Positions 12,067 to 24,269 are shown, numbered from the stretch's first letter. The stretch: DNA of 64,000 nucleotides from Paraspadella gotoi (GCA_051294375.1 JBJCIZ010000239.1:6619545-6683544), one strand, 5' to 3'. Translations and numbers: made by a program. Notes: generated by a model from the letters alone, not told the origin.

Positions 12067-12835
12067 TTAATTTTCTCTTCCAACTTCTTCCGCCGCCTGC
12101 AAAAGCTGCCTCGCCGCATCCATCAACTGAACCACATCCTCCATCTCCGCCTTCATGATCGCTAACTTGATCGCCTTCGTTTCCTCCCCCTCCATTCCGA
12201 GGCGAAGCGCATCCCAGGCCAATTTAGCCACCTTGCATTCCCTCGATGTCTCTGAAGCTCCCGATCGCCCTGCCACTCCCTCTACGATTACTGGTCCTAC
12301 TCCTTCTGCCACTCCTACACCAGCTCCCTCTTCCACTCCTTCTACCTCTTCCGTTCCCCTGCCGCCGCCGGGGGATTGTTGGGCGGCGTCGACAAAATGG
12401 GCGACTCGAGAATCGAGGGCGACGTCGGCGATTTATCGTCAACCTGATATTAAAAGTGTGATTTCACTAAGTGACAATAACAAAAAATGTTTAATAGATG
12501 GCTAACGATCTGACCCGAGCATCAGATCGACGTTCATCCAGAAAAATTTAAAAATTTAATATATTCCCGATTGCTAAATAAATATAAATAAAAATGAGCT
12601 ACTAGTTTTTCCCAAGATCAGTTAATAATGTTAATTTAAGTTAAGTTTGATGAATTACTTGTGAAAAGCTTAGATACGTCAGTCATTAATTGAATTTTAA
12701 ACTTAACAAAACTAAAAAACTTACCTCGGTTAATTCTTCACGGATTAATTCGGGTTCCGATTCCCCAAAAAGAAGCCGACGTTGCGACACAAGGGCGAGA
12801 TCTTCCAAAAGTTGAATAGACCTTCTTTTCGACAT
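12067..12835 (-). CDS. Unrecognised two-exon gene, frame broken in exon 2
   Basis: Exon 1 (12725-12835) begins with ATG and encodes 37 residues starting MSKRRSIQLLEDLALV, ending exactly at a GTAAGT donor in phase 0. Exon 2 begins after 'ttttaatatcag' at 12443. In phase 0 it reads VDDKSPTSPSILESP and then stops at about 12342. A second frame in the same exon continues to TAA at 12067 with Gly/Val/Glu repeats and then a strongly helical tail (LAWDALRLGMEG, MEDVVQLMDAARQLL). The simplest reading is one protein of about 160 aa interrupted by a frameshift, an assembly indel near the 5-C run, or a missed short intron. I recognise no family. The GC-rich, codon-like composition contrasts with the AT-rich flanks, which supports a real coding region. 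Confidence 0.5.
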
Positions 12836-12920
12836 AGTAGCGGCTGAAAATGTTGGCAGTTGTCATTAAATGAAATTATTTTTTAATTTATGGTTCCAAA
12901 TGGAACCGGGATTCTTCATG

Positions 12921-14278
12921 GTTCTTCCCCACCAACAAAGTGAGCATCTGCTCTGCAAACGCGACATCTCCCGAGAGAAAAACGAAGAGGAAACCTCTTC
13001 CCCGCCTTCTCTTCCCCCTCCCGTACGCTACCTCAGTACGCCATCACGAGACAGAATCACTCGTAACCAAGCAAACCAAGAGGGGGGAATCTCGCGAAGA
13101 CTTCCGGTGAAGTGCCACGCCCACTTGACCGGACGTTGTAGAAGGGGGGGATGAGAATCCGCAAAAAAACCAGTCCATGGACGAAAACCGGGTCTGGAGA
13201 AACTGATGGCCAGACGAGGCAACGGCCGAAAGAGCTGTTGGCGATCAGTCGGCGTCCTTTGACGTCCCTGAAGCCCCACCCCTACGCTTGAGGCGGCGAA
13301 GACTTGCGAGGCCAGTAGGGACGGCGAGCAGGACTACGCGGACTGCCACGCCCACGCTTGCGGCTAACAGAACAGGCTCAATTGTGTGGTGCCCCAGAGC
13401 GGAGAAGCAAAGAATGGAACGCTTGAGTGACGTCTGTGGAGCGGTCTCCGAAAAAGAACGACGTGGAGGGCGGAGAACTGGACAGAACTGTCTTGAGATC
13501 CGAAGGGGCAGCGTCGACAACTAAGCGCCAAGACTGGGAGAGGGCCAAACCGAAAATCGCCGCCAAACCCGACGAGGCGTCTCCAAGGGGCTTGGCAAGA
13601 TCGTCAAGGTGGCCTGCGTCCACTGCACCGGGCCCCTCCAAGCAAAGGGCCTCGACCATGAGGCGGAGAGCGTCAGCGACAAAGGACAGCATGAGCGGAC
13701 GCTCCGGCGTCTCTCATGATGCGCTCAAAAGCCTTGAAAGCGCGCGTCGTCTTGGAGTCCTTCCGAACGGCGTCGAACTGAGCGGCAAGGCAACTCGTGA
13801 GCAGGAGGACGAAAATCCACCGGCAAAGAGACATCCGACCAGTGCCTGAAACGCGTATTGGTGGAAAGCACGTCCCACGACGGTAAAAGAATGTCGTCCT
13901 GGCCAACTCTGCGCAAGTCCCTCCACTGCTGTAAGACCCACTCCGAAGGCTGTACAGAAGCACAACAAGACAGGAAGTTGTCAAACCCCTCAGCAGACTC
14001 TTCAGAGGAGGAACCCTCCTCTGAAGTGGGGCTCGACGAGAAACGAAAAATATGCAGAATTATTCAACAAAAATAATCAAAAAATATTTTTGAAAAAAAG
14101 CCGGGAGACTGAGCGCAAAAGCGCGAACAGAAGAAGAGATTCTGTCTCGTGACGGCGTACTGAGGTAGCGTACGGGAGGGGGAAGAGAAGGCGGGGGAGA
14201 GGAGGTTTCCTCTTCGTTTTTCTCTCGGGAGATGTCGCGTTTGCAGAGCAGATGCTCACTTTGTTGGTGGGGAAGAAC
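12921..14278 (-). mobile_element. 1.36-kb element with ~140-bp inverted termini
   Basis: Bases 12921-13058 and 14138-14278 are near-perfect inverse copies: both start 'gttcttccccaccaac' from the outside and end in 'acagaatc', with a few small differences. The interior is GC-rich (about 60%) between AT-rich flanks, and its minus strand has three overlapping open frames. No integrase or transposase is visible. Immediate flanks share 'catg' but no clean target duplication. A terminal-inverted element with gag-like remains would fit a DIRS-type retroelement derivative; a DNA transposon carrying unrelated sequence is the alternative. Confidence 0.55.
13028..14076 (-). pseudogene. Decayed coding sequence inside the inverted-repeat element
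   Basis: Reading on the minus strand, frame one (about 14050-13725) runs from an acidic Ser/Glu stretch through WVLQQWRDLRRVGQDD and LLPSWDVLSTNTRFRHW to a stop. A second frame (13692-13378) has a helical segment (LSFVADALRLMVEALC, HLDDLAKPLGDASSGLAAIF) and ends HSLLLRSGAPHN. A third (about 13400-13245) has a hydrophobic segment and an RRLKRRGG basic patch, followed by 13279-13028. The order of acidic start, helical body and basic end, with no membrane or enzyme motif, resembles the gag-like ORF1 of DIRS elements. This is inference from style, not a motif match. At least two frame changes mean it is not intact as assembled. Confidence 0.35.
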
Positions 14279-14279
14279 T

Positions 14280-16860
14280 ACATGATAGAATCAGTCATCA
14301 CACTATAAAAAGCAAAATTTCAGAATATTGTTTATTCATTTTATAATACATTGACTCCACACTATAGTGAAACGAAAGAACCTATAATTAACATAATCTC
14401 AACAAAAGTTATCAAGTTATAAAAATCAAATTCAAGCAATTGATTAGAAAAAGATTAGAAAAAGAGCGAAAAAAAGATAAATCAACCGAAATATTTATAT
14501 CATAAGCAGAAACCTGAAGCAACGCTAACGATCAAGAGAATGTAAAAAAAAAAGGAAAAGATAAAACACAATTTTTTGAAAATAAACGTGGTACTTTAAT
14601 TTACATATTATTTACCAGTATTTGAAAGTTGAGCTCGATAAGATTTTTAAAATATTGTTTCCTGAAATTTAGTAGTAAAACGAGAGTTGATGGTGATCCT
14701 AAGTTCGTTGTGATGTGACCGAGAATGGCAGGGAGAGAAAGAAAGATAGAGATATTGAGAGAGAGACAGAGATATTGAGAGAGAGACAGAGATATTGAGA
14801 GAGAGACACAGATATGGAGAGAGAGAGGGAATCTTTTCTTCCGTCGGTTTTCGTTTGGCCATTAATTTTCGATTTCGCAACGAGTTCACGTCACATCCTC
14901 TTCGTGAGCGTGAAATGAACTAATTCTCAAAGTGCAAATAATTTGTAGTGCATAGTTTCTCTTCTCGATCCCATCTTCCCACCTCATCGTATTTCTGCCT
15001 CTCTTTTCAATTCCCCCTTCTTCTCCTTTTTCTCTTTGTCTTGCCTTTTCTTTTCCCTATCCCCAACCTCTTCTCCTTTCCCTTTCTCTTTCGATTGCGT
15101 GTAAGGAGGTTAGAGAAAAGGGGAAAAAAAGGAAAGTGAAAGGGAAAAATAGATTGGAACAAGGGAAATAAAAACTAATTCAGTATTGACAGTCTGTGAA
15201 AACTTTTAGTACATTCGAAGCCCAAGTGTAGTCAAAAGTAGCAACTTTTCCACTTATTTTTTTTTCACTTTTATTCTTCGAAATAATAAAGCATTCCTGT
15301 TGAGTTTTAAGTTTGAAAAATAAAATAAAGCATTGTAAAACGAAACTTATCCATAGATGTTTGATAGATACAAAGATATACAGTGTAAAAAGGGATATTT
15401 TCTTCGACCAATCTTTTTTTACAATTTCCTTTCAACAAAATCTCTTCGTCTAAATTTCCGGTGACCCGTAAAATAGTTATAATATTATTAAAATACAGGA
15501 GAAATAACCGATAAAAAGAAAAAAAATATTATTTAAGGTTATACCAGAAATTAAAGTAAGGGTAAATATAAATAATTGGATTTTATACAAAATTCAAAAA
15601 GAAAAATAAAATGAAAAAATGAAAATTATGAATTTTACAACCAATGATGAGCGACAAAATCTATGCTTTTCCTATACTGCAAGCACTTTTTGGGCACTAT
15701 TTCTTTGCGCATTTTTTAAAACTGTTTGGTCATTTAAGCTATTTTTACTATATTTTGATATTCTTAGTAACAGTGTAAATAGCAAGAACACTAAGTATAA
15801 AGAAACTAATAAAGGATAACATATGTACTATTTTTTTGTCGGTCCGTCGGTCCGCCCCCTCAATACTTGTCGGGCATTCACATATATCAGATTCAGAATA
15901 TCGAATTATGATAATTATGCAAAAAAAATGATGTCCGTCTGTCTGTCCGTCCGTCACCTTCGCAAAAAACTCCAATTACTCGTGATTAGATGGATGGATT
16001 GGAATGAAATTTTGGTGTGGGTAGGGGAAGTGGGTGATTGCGTTGGATATAAAGTTTCGATGGAATCGTGCAAGTGGAAATGATTTTAAATGGAAAAACA
16101 GAAAAATCTATTTCACTATTTGAACGGCAATTACTCATAAGGGGACGGGGCAATTGACTTGAAATTTTGTATGTGGGTAGGAAAGTGTGTGATTAAGCTG
16201 GAAATCAAGTTTCGATTGAATCGTCTCAGTGGAAATGAGTTTAAATGGAAAAAATAAAAAACCTGTTTCACTAATTGATTATGCTAAAGCGATTTACAAT
16301 TATTAAAGAAGATTAATTCATTAACAAGAAAAAATCTTTGCCTAAGTTCACCCCTTACTGGTAAGAGTGATGAAGGTATTATAGCTAATTAAAAGTCAGG
16401 GCCAAGATAGCTGACTTCTTGAATGAATGGATTGTGGCGAATCCTTATTTACAATTGATAATCTATTTATTATTTGCTCAATTCAAACTTTGCCATACAT
16501 GCCCCCCCCCCAAGACAGCACACTGGGGTCCTCAAGCCTAGAGTGACGGTCTTGAGAGTAGCAAAAAGTATGGCATCGGCGTGGGATGCATACCCTTAAG
16601 CGACGACGTGAGCGACGGTACGCAGCGGTTGCGTGTTCGATAGTTGGGCTCACCACGTGTACACGCAACATTGATATTATTGACGAAATGACCTTACCCT
16701 CGTTCGTTTACCCTCTTTCTCTTTATGGTCAAACTTTGACCTTGTAAATATCCATTGTTATAGACTTAGCATCTGAGCCTTTTATTGTTATCGTTATTAA
16801 CCTAGTTGAAGAGTAAAGTCATTCTTACTCTGAAACTTGTTGCGTCCACACGATCATCTT
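14280..16860. other. AT-rich region with interspersed repeats
   Basis: It holds GA-rich tandem units of 20 bp ('agagatattgagagagagac', about 14745-14825), a T/C-rich stretch at 14950-15090, a repeat shared with 11028-11208 (15503-15682), a family A copy at about 15836-16270 ('ggtccgccccctcaatact', 'ggatggatggattgg'), and a family B fragment at 16370-16440. No gene is supported. Confidence 0.5.
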
Positions 16861-16958
16861 TATATTAATTGAATAATTCCTCTTCCTCCTCTTCAGATCC
16901 ACGTCGTCTCTCGTCTCCTAACCTTATCCTTAACTCACCTCGTCTCCCTCTTCCGGCC

Positions 16959-17153
16959 ATGGGCGTCATCACCATCACCAATGTTCCGTCCGGAGCCGTC
17001 TTCGGTCCTCTTCTCGGCGGCGGCGGCGGCGGCGGCGGCAGCGGCAGCGGCGTCGGCAGCGGCGGCGGCGGCGGCGGCTCCATCGCCGATCCCGTGTCGC
17101 ACGTGGGAACGACGATTCGCGACCGACGAAACGGAGACGAAGAATCGACGAGA
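16959..17153 (+). CDS. PRDM8 exon 1 with poly-Gly insertion in the PR domain
   Basis: The exon ends at a GTGAGT donor in phase 0. Directly after the PR-domain motif VFGPLL come about eight consecutive Gly codons and, a dozen residues on, seven more, where vertebrate PRDM8 has ordered PR-domain sequence. The open frame extends upstream to the acceptor at 16896 without a stop. The Gly runs are from GGC repeats and are likely length-variable. Confidence 0.75.
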
Positions 17154-17322
17154 GTGAGTTCATGATTGTTGATGTTGTAGTTGTTTGTTGTTGCTGTTGT
17201 TTGCTGTGGTTTGCTGTTGTAGTTGCTGTTCCTTGTTTTTGTTGTGTGAGATTTTGATCCTCGTCGTCTTTCGTTTTTGCTTCACGATTTCGTTCGAGAA
17301 TTTTCTCTCTCTCTCTTCTCTC

Positions 17323-17404
<82 letters not shown>

Positions 17405-17582
17405 GTCTCTCTTTTCCTATCTACTTCCCCGCCGGCTGATTTTTCGTTCCATAAGTGTACACTTTTAGTTTACAGTCGAACTCGTAAACAGTTGGAAGCT
17501 GTTGAGGCTCAAAACGAGAGAGAGAGAGGAGAGAGAAAGAAAGAGAGAAGAGAGAGAGAGAGAGGGAGGAGAGAGAGAGAGA

Positions 17583-17660
<78 letters not shown>

Positions 17661-18202
17661 AGAGAGAGGAGAGGAGAGAAAGAAGCAGAGAGAGTGTTTG
17701 CTATGTTAAAATGTTGTAAGGGATGGAGGCCTTAAAACCACTACTGTATTCTGTAACTTGTACCAATTTCAATTTTCATACTTGTTAACTAAGCTCTTAT
17801 ACCTGTTTACTATGCTCTTATACCTGTTTACTATGCTCTTATACCTGTTTACTATGCTCTTATACCTGTTTACTATGCTCTTATACCTGTTAACTATGCT
17901 CGTTAACTATGTCGATTACGATAATAACGACGACGATAACAACGACGACCTGACTGCGTGAATAATTAAAATGCTATAAAACCTGTTATTGTGAAGTCGT
18001 AGGCCTAAGGATTGCAGGAATTCAGATGGACCTTTCCAATTGCAGCTTCCAGCTTAACCGTCCGTCTTGATTTCTATCCAAAAAAAAGGCAAAGGAATAA
18101 AAAAGGAAGGGAAATTTCCCGAAGAATATTATTGGTCACGTCGAAAAAATTGGATACTTTTTCGATGCTTGCTTGCGCTCTCTCTTCTCTCTCTCTCTCT
18201 CT

Positions 18203-18252
<50 letters not shown>

Positions 18253-18345
18253 TGCATATCATAGTTTTTTTCTCGGTCAGCCATCGCTACAAGGGATTTC
18301 TGGGTTCCATCAACAGCTTTGATGTTGGGCTGGTTGTCCTTTCCT

Positions 18346-18393
<48 letters not shown>

Positions 18394-21300
18394 TTCTCCA
18401 TTCCTCTCTCTCTCTCATCTCACTTCCGACTTTTTTTTCCTTTCCTCCTTCTGCAAAATGACCATCAGGATACATAACAATGGGCGCGTGCCAACGCGGG
18501 CCACCAAGAAGCCCGAGAGAGGCGAAGGGTAGCGGTGGCGTCAGCGGGCAGTGCGAGGGCGCGCGGGCCAAACTTTCGCCCGACAGCACGTCAGGGATCA
18601 CGACCTCATCTCTTAGCACATGTGGGAGGACCGGATCTCGGGTCACCTTCGAGAGAGAGAGGGAGAGAGAGAGAGAGTGAGGGAGAGAGAGAGAGAAGAT
18701 GCGTCGAGAAAGTTAGAGTAAGGCAGCTTTTCTAGGACGAAAGTCGGCGCCAATTTCCGGTTGGACGGGAAATGTGGTCGATGCCGTAAATGAATCTGTG
18801 GTCGATGCTGTGGTAGATGCTGTGGTTGAAGCTGTGGTGAATTTGTGGTCGATGATGCAAATTAATCTGGGATATTGAAGAAAGACGAACCGTAGGAAAA
18901 TGAATTTAGAGAAAAGGAGTCTCGTTTAATATGCACGCAGTGTGATGGAGTTAAAAACTCAATTTCATGTCGTTTTCAATATATTTAATATCTTAAATTT
19001 TAATTTTCTGACTAACATCAATTATCAAATAAAAGCTATCATGTGACCATATTTTTTATTGCAGTATTTTTTACAATTTAGTATCCGCTGACGAGATAAT
19101 GCTTCTTTTTTTTCACAAAAGCTAAAATTTTTGTCTCTAAAGTTTTTGTCTCTAAAATTTTTGTACCATAATTTTAATTTCTTATACCAAACGTTTATTT
19201 ATATGGTTAATAGTACTACATATTAAAAAAGCTTAATGTTTAAAGTGACTCATTTACCCCCCCTCTCCCCTTAATCCACAGATCGACGTCCTCTCCCCGC
19301 GCCTCGACGCCTCCTGGCTCCGCCACGTGAGCCCCGCCCGCGACGCCCGCGAACAAAACCTGGAAGCGATCGGTCGCGACGGCGGCAGGATCTTCTATCG
19401 CTCGATCAGAGAGATTCGTGCGGACGAGGAGTTGCGAGTCTGGTACGGACGCGACCTGGAGAATCTGTTGGGAATCCCGGAGATTCAACCCTTTTGCGTC
19501 AAAGGTGAGTCAAAGATGGATTGGGAGTTAGAGTAGTGGACGGACATAAAACATCATAAAACATCAATATATTGAATCGATGTAATTACTTTTTTTTATT
19601 TTTAACTTTTCAATGAAAAAAATTATGCATTACGGAGATTAAAATATATTTATTAATATACTAATTAACCAATTACCCATGGCTAGAAAAAAATTTTTAA
19701 AAAAATAGAATAAAAACCTTTTCATGAAATTAAAGTTAAAACATCAAATATTGTCTCGGCTGGCTTTACGCATATGCATTATGCAATCTCTCTCAACCTA
19801 CCGACCCCTACCCCTTCTATCTTCCCTTACCCCTTCCATCTCCCCCTCCCACCCCTTCCATCTCCCACCCCACACCTTTGTAGACGGCAACACTTTCGTC
19901 TGCTCCTTCTGCGGCGAACTTTTCCTCTTCCCTCACACCTTGCGCGCGCACATGCGTTTCTCGTGTCGCATGCGAAGCCGCGGCGCCTTCGCCTTCCTCC
20001 CACAGACGGCGCCAACGACGCCTCCGCGAGTGGGCGTTGCCGAAGAGGCGCCTTTGGAGAAACGACGCCGGCGGGGTTCTCCATCGCCGCCGCCGAAGAG
20101 GCCGGCGTCAACGACGACCGCGACGTCGAACAGCGCCTCCAACGGCGAGGAAAAGACCGACTGCAACCAAAACCTGGACAACGAAGAGAGACGAGACGCC
20201 GATGACGCCGACGACGCCGGAAACGATGACGCCGTCCAGAATCCGTCGCCGTCGTCTCTCTCGTCGTCGTCGTCGTCGTCGACCAGAGACACTGACGAGG
20301 GCGTCGAAGGCGGAAGCGCCTTTCACAAGGTCTCCCGACGCCGATCATCGTCCGGTCTATCGACGGAGCCGCATTCGCCGCTGACGAGCGAATCAGATCG
20401 ACCGGCGTCGCCAGCGAGCGCCGCTTCTGGCTTGTTTTCGCCGCCAGCGGCGCCGCCGCCAGCCGCTTCTTCCGCTCCTCAACATCCATCGGACTTTCTC
20501 GCCCATTTGGCCGCCTCCGCAGGCGCGGCGCCACACTACGGCGGCGGAGGTGGCGCCAACATTCTCGCCGCCGGGTTCATGGCCAACATCTTGGCCCCAC
20601 GGCCGATTCCCGGTCACGCCGCCGCCGCCGCCGCCGTCGCCGCAGCTGCAGCCGACCCTATGAGCACCTTCATGAGTCGCTACCCGCTCTTTTCCGCCGC
20701 CGCGGCAGCCGCCGCCGCCTCCCGCCCCAATCCTTACCTGCAGCAGCCGAGAATAGCCGCCGCCGGAGATTCCTTTCCGGCGCCCGGCGTCGGCGCCGAG
20801 TCTTCTTTCGGCGTCAAATCTGCGGCGGCGCTGCCGACGTCCGCAGTCAAATCCGGCCAAGACGACGCCGCTTCCACTGCTGCTTCTGTTGCCGCTTCCG
20901 CAGCCGCTTCCGCCGCTGGTCCAGCGAATGAGGCACCGCTCCATCTCGATTCCATCGCTCCCCATCATCCTCTACATCAACCACATCAAATTCCTTCGGG
21001 ACGGCGAGCAGACGATTCTCAACCAACCCACCACCATCCACTTCACCTACAACACCCTCCACTTCCTCCTCACGAACACTCCACCTCCAACGCTTCGTCG
21101 GACGCCGACCGACGTAAGATGTTTTACAATCCTTACGTGTCGCGTCCTCCACCCTTTGCCCCGCCCGCCCACGGCTCCGGTTCTCACCACAACGTCGCCC
21201 ACAACGCCCATCATCCGCATCACCACCTGATAGTCAATCAGGCGGCCAATTCGCCGCTGCCCTTCATCAAAACCGCCAATCCGATGGTGGAGAAGATTCT

Positions 21301-22143
21301 CAACGGGATAGCGGCCACGCCTGCCGCCGGCGGAGGCGCTGGCGGTTCCCCTGCTGCGGTCTCCGTCGCGTCCGCGGGCGGCGTCCCCGTCGCGGGACCG
21401 CCTTCGCCGCTGCTGCCGTCGTTGGCGTCGCCGCCGCTGCCGCCCCCGCTTCCTCTAACTATGTCCGCCCAAAATTGGTGCGCCAAATGCAACGCCTCCT
21501 TCCGAATGACGTCGGATCTTGTCTATCACATGTGAGTCGAAAATTATCACTAGGTTATCACAAGGTTATGAAAGGATCATCACAAGTTAGTGAGTTGATA
21601 TAATGGTTAGTTCTACTCAAAAGTACTACTGCATTATCTCTTTAAAATATCCAACTTTTAATAAAGTTTCTTATCAAGTACATTTAATTTTAAACTCTGT
21701 TTAGCGTTTATCTCTAAACTTTTAACTCTCTGATAATCAACTCTTTCCAAAATTTACTTAAATCCAACTCTCAATCTCTCTATTCCAACTTTCCGACTTT
21801 CAACGACCAACTTTCTAAACGCCTTCTTTCCAACTTTCTGACTTTCAACGACCAACTTTCTAAACGCCTACTTTCTGACTTTCAACGTCCAACTTTCTAA
21901 ACGCCTTCTTTCCAACTTTCCGACTTTCAACGTCCAACTTTCTAAACGCCTTCTTTCCAACTTTCCGACTTTCAACGTCCAACTTTCTAAACGCCTTCTT
22001 TCTAACTTTCCAGGCGATCTCACCACAAACGTGAATTCGACGTCAACAAGAAACGAAGAGAAGACAAACTTCGATGCAAAATTTGTGGGGAAGCTTTTCG
22101 CGAGAGACATCATTTGACGAGACACATGACGTCTCATCTCTAA
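16959..22143 (+). CDS. PRDM8 orthologue: PR-domain zinc-finger protein
   Basis: Four coding exons with matching phases (16959-17153, 19282-19504, 19884-21531, 22014-22143) give 731 aa. Exon 1 has the PR-domain start (GVITITNVPSGAVFGP) and then long Gly runs. Exon 2 has the PR-domain core (WLRHVSPARDAREQNLEA, IFYRSIREI, EELRVWYGRDLENLL). Exon 3 has the first finger (VCSFCGELF..LRAHMRFSC, a C2HC pattern) and ends in QNWCAKCNASFRMTSDL. Exon 4 supplies RSHHKRE and the last finger CKICGEAFRERHHL. The C-terminal finger pair is the PRDM8/ZNF488 signature. PRDM8 is a nuclear transcriptional regulator acting in neural development in vertebrates; most PRDM8 specificity lies in these fingers. The ATG (gccATGg) is in the exon following a strong acceptor at 16896, so an additional upstream coding exon cannot be excluded. 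Confidence 0.9.
17154..19281 (+). other. PRDM8 intron 1, simple-sequence rich
   Basis: It contains (CT)n at about 17305-17402, GA-rich sequence at about 17514-17690, five copies of a 22-bp unit ('atgctcttatacctgtttact', about 17788-17900), CT runs at 18180-18250 and 18350-18390, and a GC-rich 18480-18650 patch with open frames but no recognisable motif. 'gtggtcgatgctgtg'-like units occur at about 18775-18850. Confidence 0.7.
19884..21531 (+). CDS. PRDM8 exon 3: first finger and disordered linker
   Basis: The exon follows the acceptor 'cacctttgtag' and joins exon 2 in phase 1 to give K-D-GNTFVCSFC. After the C2HC finger the 450-residue linker is rich in Ala, Pro, Ser, His and Gly, with an Asp/Glu-rich part near the start, poly-Ala stretches near the middle and His-rich runs before the second finger. 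A similar Gly/Ala/Pro linker is found in vertebrate PRDM8. The opposite strand is open for long distances because of the GC-rich codon usage; those frames are shadows. Confidence 0.85.
21770..22013 (+). repeat. 45-bp minisatellite ending at the PRDM8 exon 4 acceptor
   Basis: About four to five copies of a 45-bp unit ('tttcaacgtccaactttc' plus 'taaacgccttctttccaac') fill the 3' end of the 482-bp intron. Each unit carries polypyrimidine and 'tttccaac' sequence resembling the true acceptor 'aactttccag'. Only the last unit has the AG used for splicing. Confidence 0.85.
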
Positions 22144-24135
22144 TTAAATTAATACCATCTCTTTCTATCTGTAGGCTGTTTCATCTGTTTCCGACGAATT
22201 CCGAGTTTAGTTAAGATTTTATTAATTAAATTGATAATTTTTTTTCGACCTTAATATCATCGGTTGAGGTCAGTAATTTTCATTTGTAGCAAACTATTAT
22301 TTCGTAGATGACGCAATATTTTCACCGTCCCCAGATTTTGGAACATAAAGCTTTGTTTTTTTTGTTGTTTTTTTATGTTTAAAATGTTTTTGAAAATCAA
22401 CTTTCTCCTTTCCCCTTTCCCCTTTCCCCTTTCCCCTTTCCCTTTCAAAAGTGACATATATGATATATATGATATATATTCAATTTTTTGTTACGACTCT
22501 CTTAAGCAAAATCATGTTTAAGCATTAAAATTATTAAAAATTCCCGCCACGAATAATCGGATGAAAAACGTTTGTCGGTTGCTGTGGCCAGGGGAGACGC
22601 TGCTTTAGGCTTAAATGTCATTTCGCCGAAAACAAAATAGCATTTTTTTTTTTGTTTCCAAGACTCAAAACAAAATCCGGATCAACTCATTTCCCCATTT
22701 TTTTAATTTCCCTTTGAAAACCACGAAAAGATCCCAGAAGTATATTTAATTTCACCCCCCCCCCTCCCTCCCCCCCAAATTCGTCCGGCGCCTTTTCCAA
22801 GATTTTGACGTTCGATTGTTTTAAAATGTTTTGTATGAAAACAAATAATGAATCGAATTTGCTTTGATACTTTTAACGATATAAATTATTGTCACAGCAT
22901 AATACAACGTTGGCTACTCTCTCTCTCTCTTTTTTGCTCTTTCTTTTTCACGATCCGTTCATAAATGTAAGAGAGAGAGAGAGATAGAGAGACCGACCGA
23001 CCGACCGAGAGACCGCAGTGCCACCATGAAAAAAAGGGAAAAACGGAAAAAAAAGGGAAAGTGTTCCTTCAACAGGTCAGCGGGTTTGGTGTAGGAGAGA
23101 GAAAAAGAGAGAGAGAGATAGAGAGAGAGAGAGTGTCCCCCTTAAGCGGGTCAGTGACCTCCCATTTTCAGGATTGTCACCGTAAATACGTCGCGTCGCA
23201 AAACGGCGTCGAGTCGACGCCGCTGGTCTTTCTAAATTCCCGCTGCTCTGCCGCGCCTCCGCTGAGGTTCAAAGATTCGTCATCGCTGCGTATTTTTATT
23301 CATTTATTATGTAATACTTATGAATGATATAATAACAAAAATATATAAAGCTTTTTTTAGAAAGCGCCTAATTTCGGTTCTTAATTCCTGAACTTAATTT
23401 TAGTTTAAATATTTATGAAATATTTAATTAAATCTAAAACTCTTAGATCTAAACTCTAATCCCTAACCAAATCTTAAACCAAATCTTTAACCTTTAATTT
23501 TTAAACCTTATTACTAACATAATTTTAAAACATAAATTATTTAATTTTAAATTTAGGGTGAAATTTGGTACTTTTGGAAAATATGGCCAAACGTTTATGA
23601 GTTCATCGATGATGGAATCTAAACCAAAGGACAGAATCGAAATCAAACCGGATCGGCGACTCGGATGAAATCAACCAAGGAGTTATTCAATATTCATACA
23701 TAAATGCCACCTTTTCTTCCTTAATGGAAAGCTTTCTTGGATGCGTCTGTATCTGTAATTATTTTTGTATTACTATAGTTAAATAATAACTATCATTAGA
23801 AATTATTTATAAACGTAGTGCTAGGAGAACTTAAAATTTGTTAAAAATAAAAATTGGAAAAAAACATTTTTGTAAACCGTGAAAAGTTAAAATTTTATTA
23901 GCTTGATAGTGCTTGATGGTAAATTACTATCAACCATGATTTGCTATAATTCTGTACTATATTATATTATATGTATTATGCAATAGTATAATATATAATA
24001 TAGTCGAATGCTTATTTTTTCATTTTCCCGCGATTTGAAAGGCGACTGAAGCGAGAAGAAATGCTTCTTCTGAAGACGTTTATTATGGCTCTTGTCAAGA
24101 AGAGAGTGTTCTCTCTCTGTCTCTCTCTCTGTCTC

Positions 24136-24175
<40 letters not shown>

Positions 24176-24230
24176 TTCCCTTTGGAGAGACTTGTTTTAT
24201 CCCAGAGCCATATTCCCTTCTTCCTCCCAG
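22144..24230. other. Non-coding downstream of PRDM8
   Basis: It contains (CCCCTTT)n around 22405-22445, a GA/GACC simple repeat at 22970-23010, a (GA)n at 23095-23135 and a degenerate MITE-like element at about 23355-23590 ('agaaagcgcctaatttcgg', TTAGGG-like units inverted). There is no gene. A (CTGTCT)n/CT run lies at 24110-24170. Confidence 0.5.
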
Positions 24231-24269
24231 TGAGAGAGAGAGAGAGACAGAGAGAGAGAGAGAAGAGAT

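Noticed and set aside
13673-13834. Separate secreted protein beginning MSLCRWIFVLLLTSCLA
   Set aside because: It looks like a signal peptide, but it overlaps a longer frame of equal quality in the same decayed element and stops after about 50 residues.
19827-21492. Long minus-strand open frames opposite PRDM8 exon 3
   Set aside because: The plus strand carries zinc-finger motifs and matching splice phases; GC-rich codon use leaves the opposite strand open by chance.
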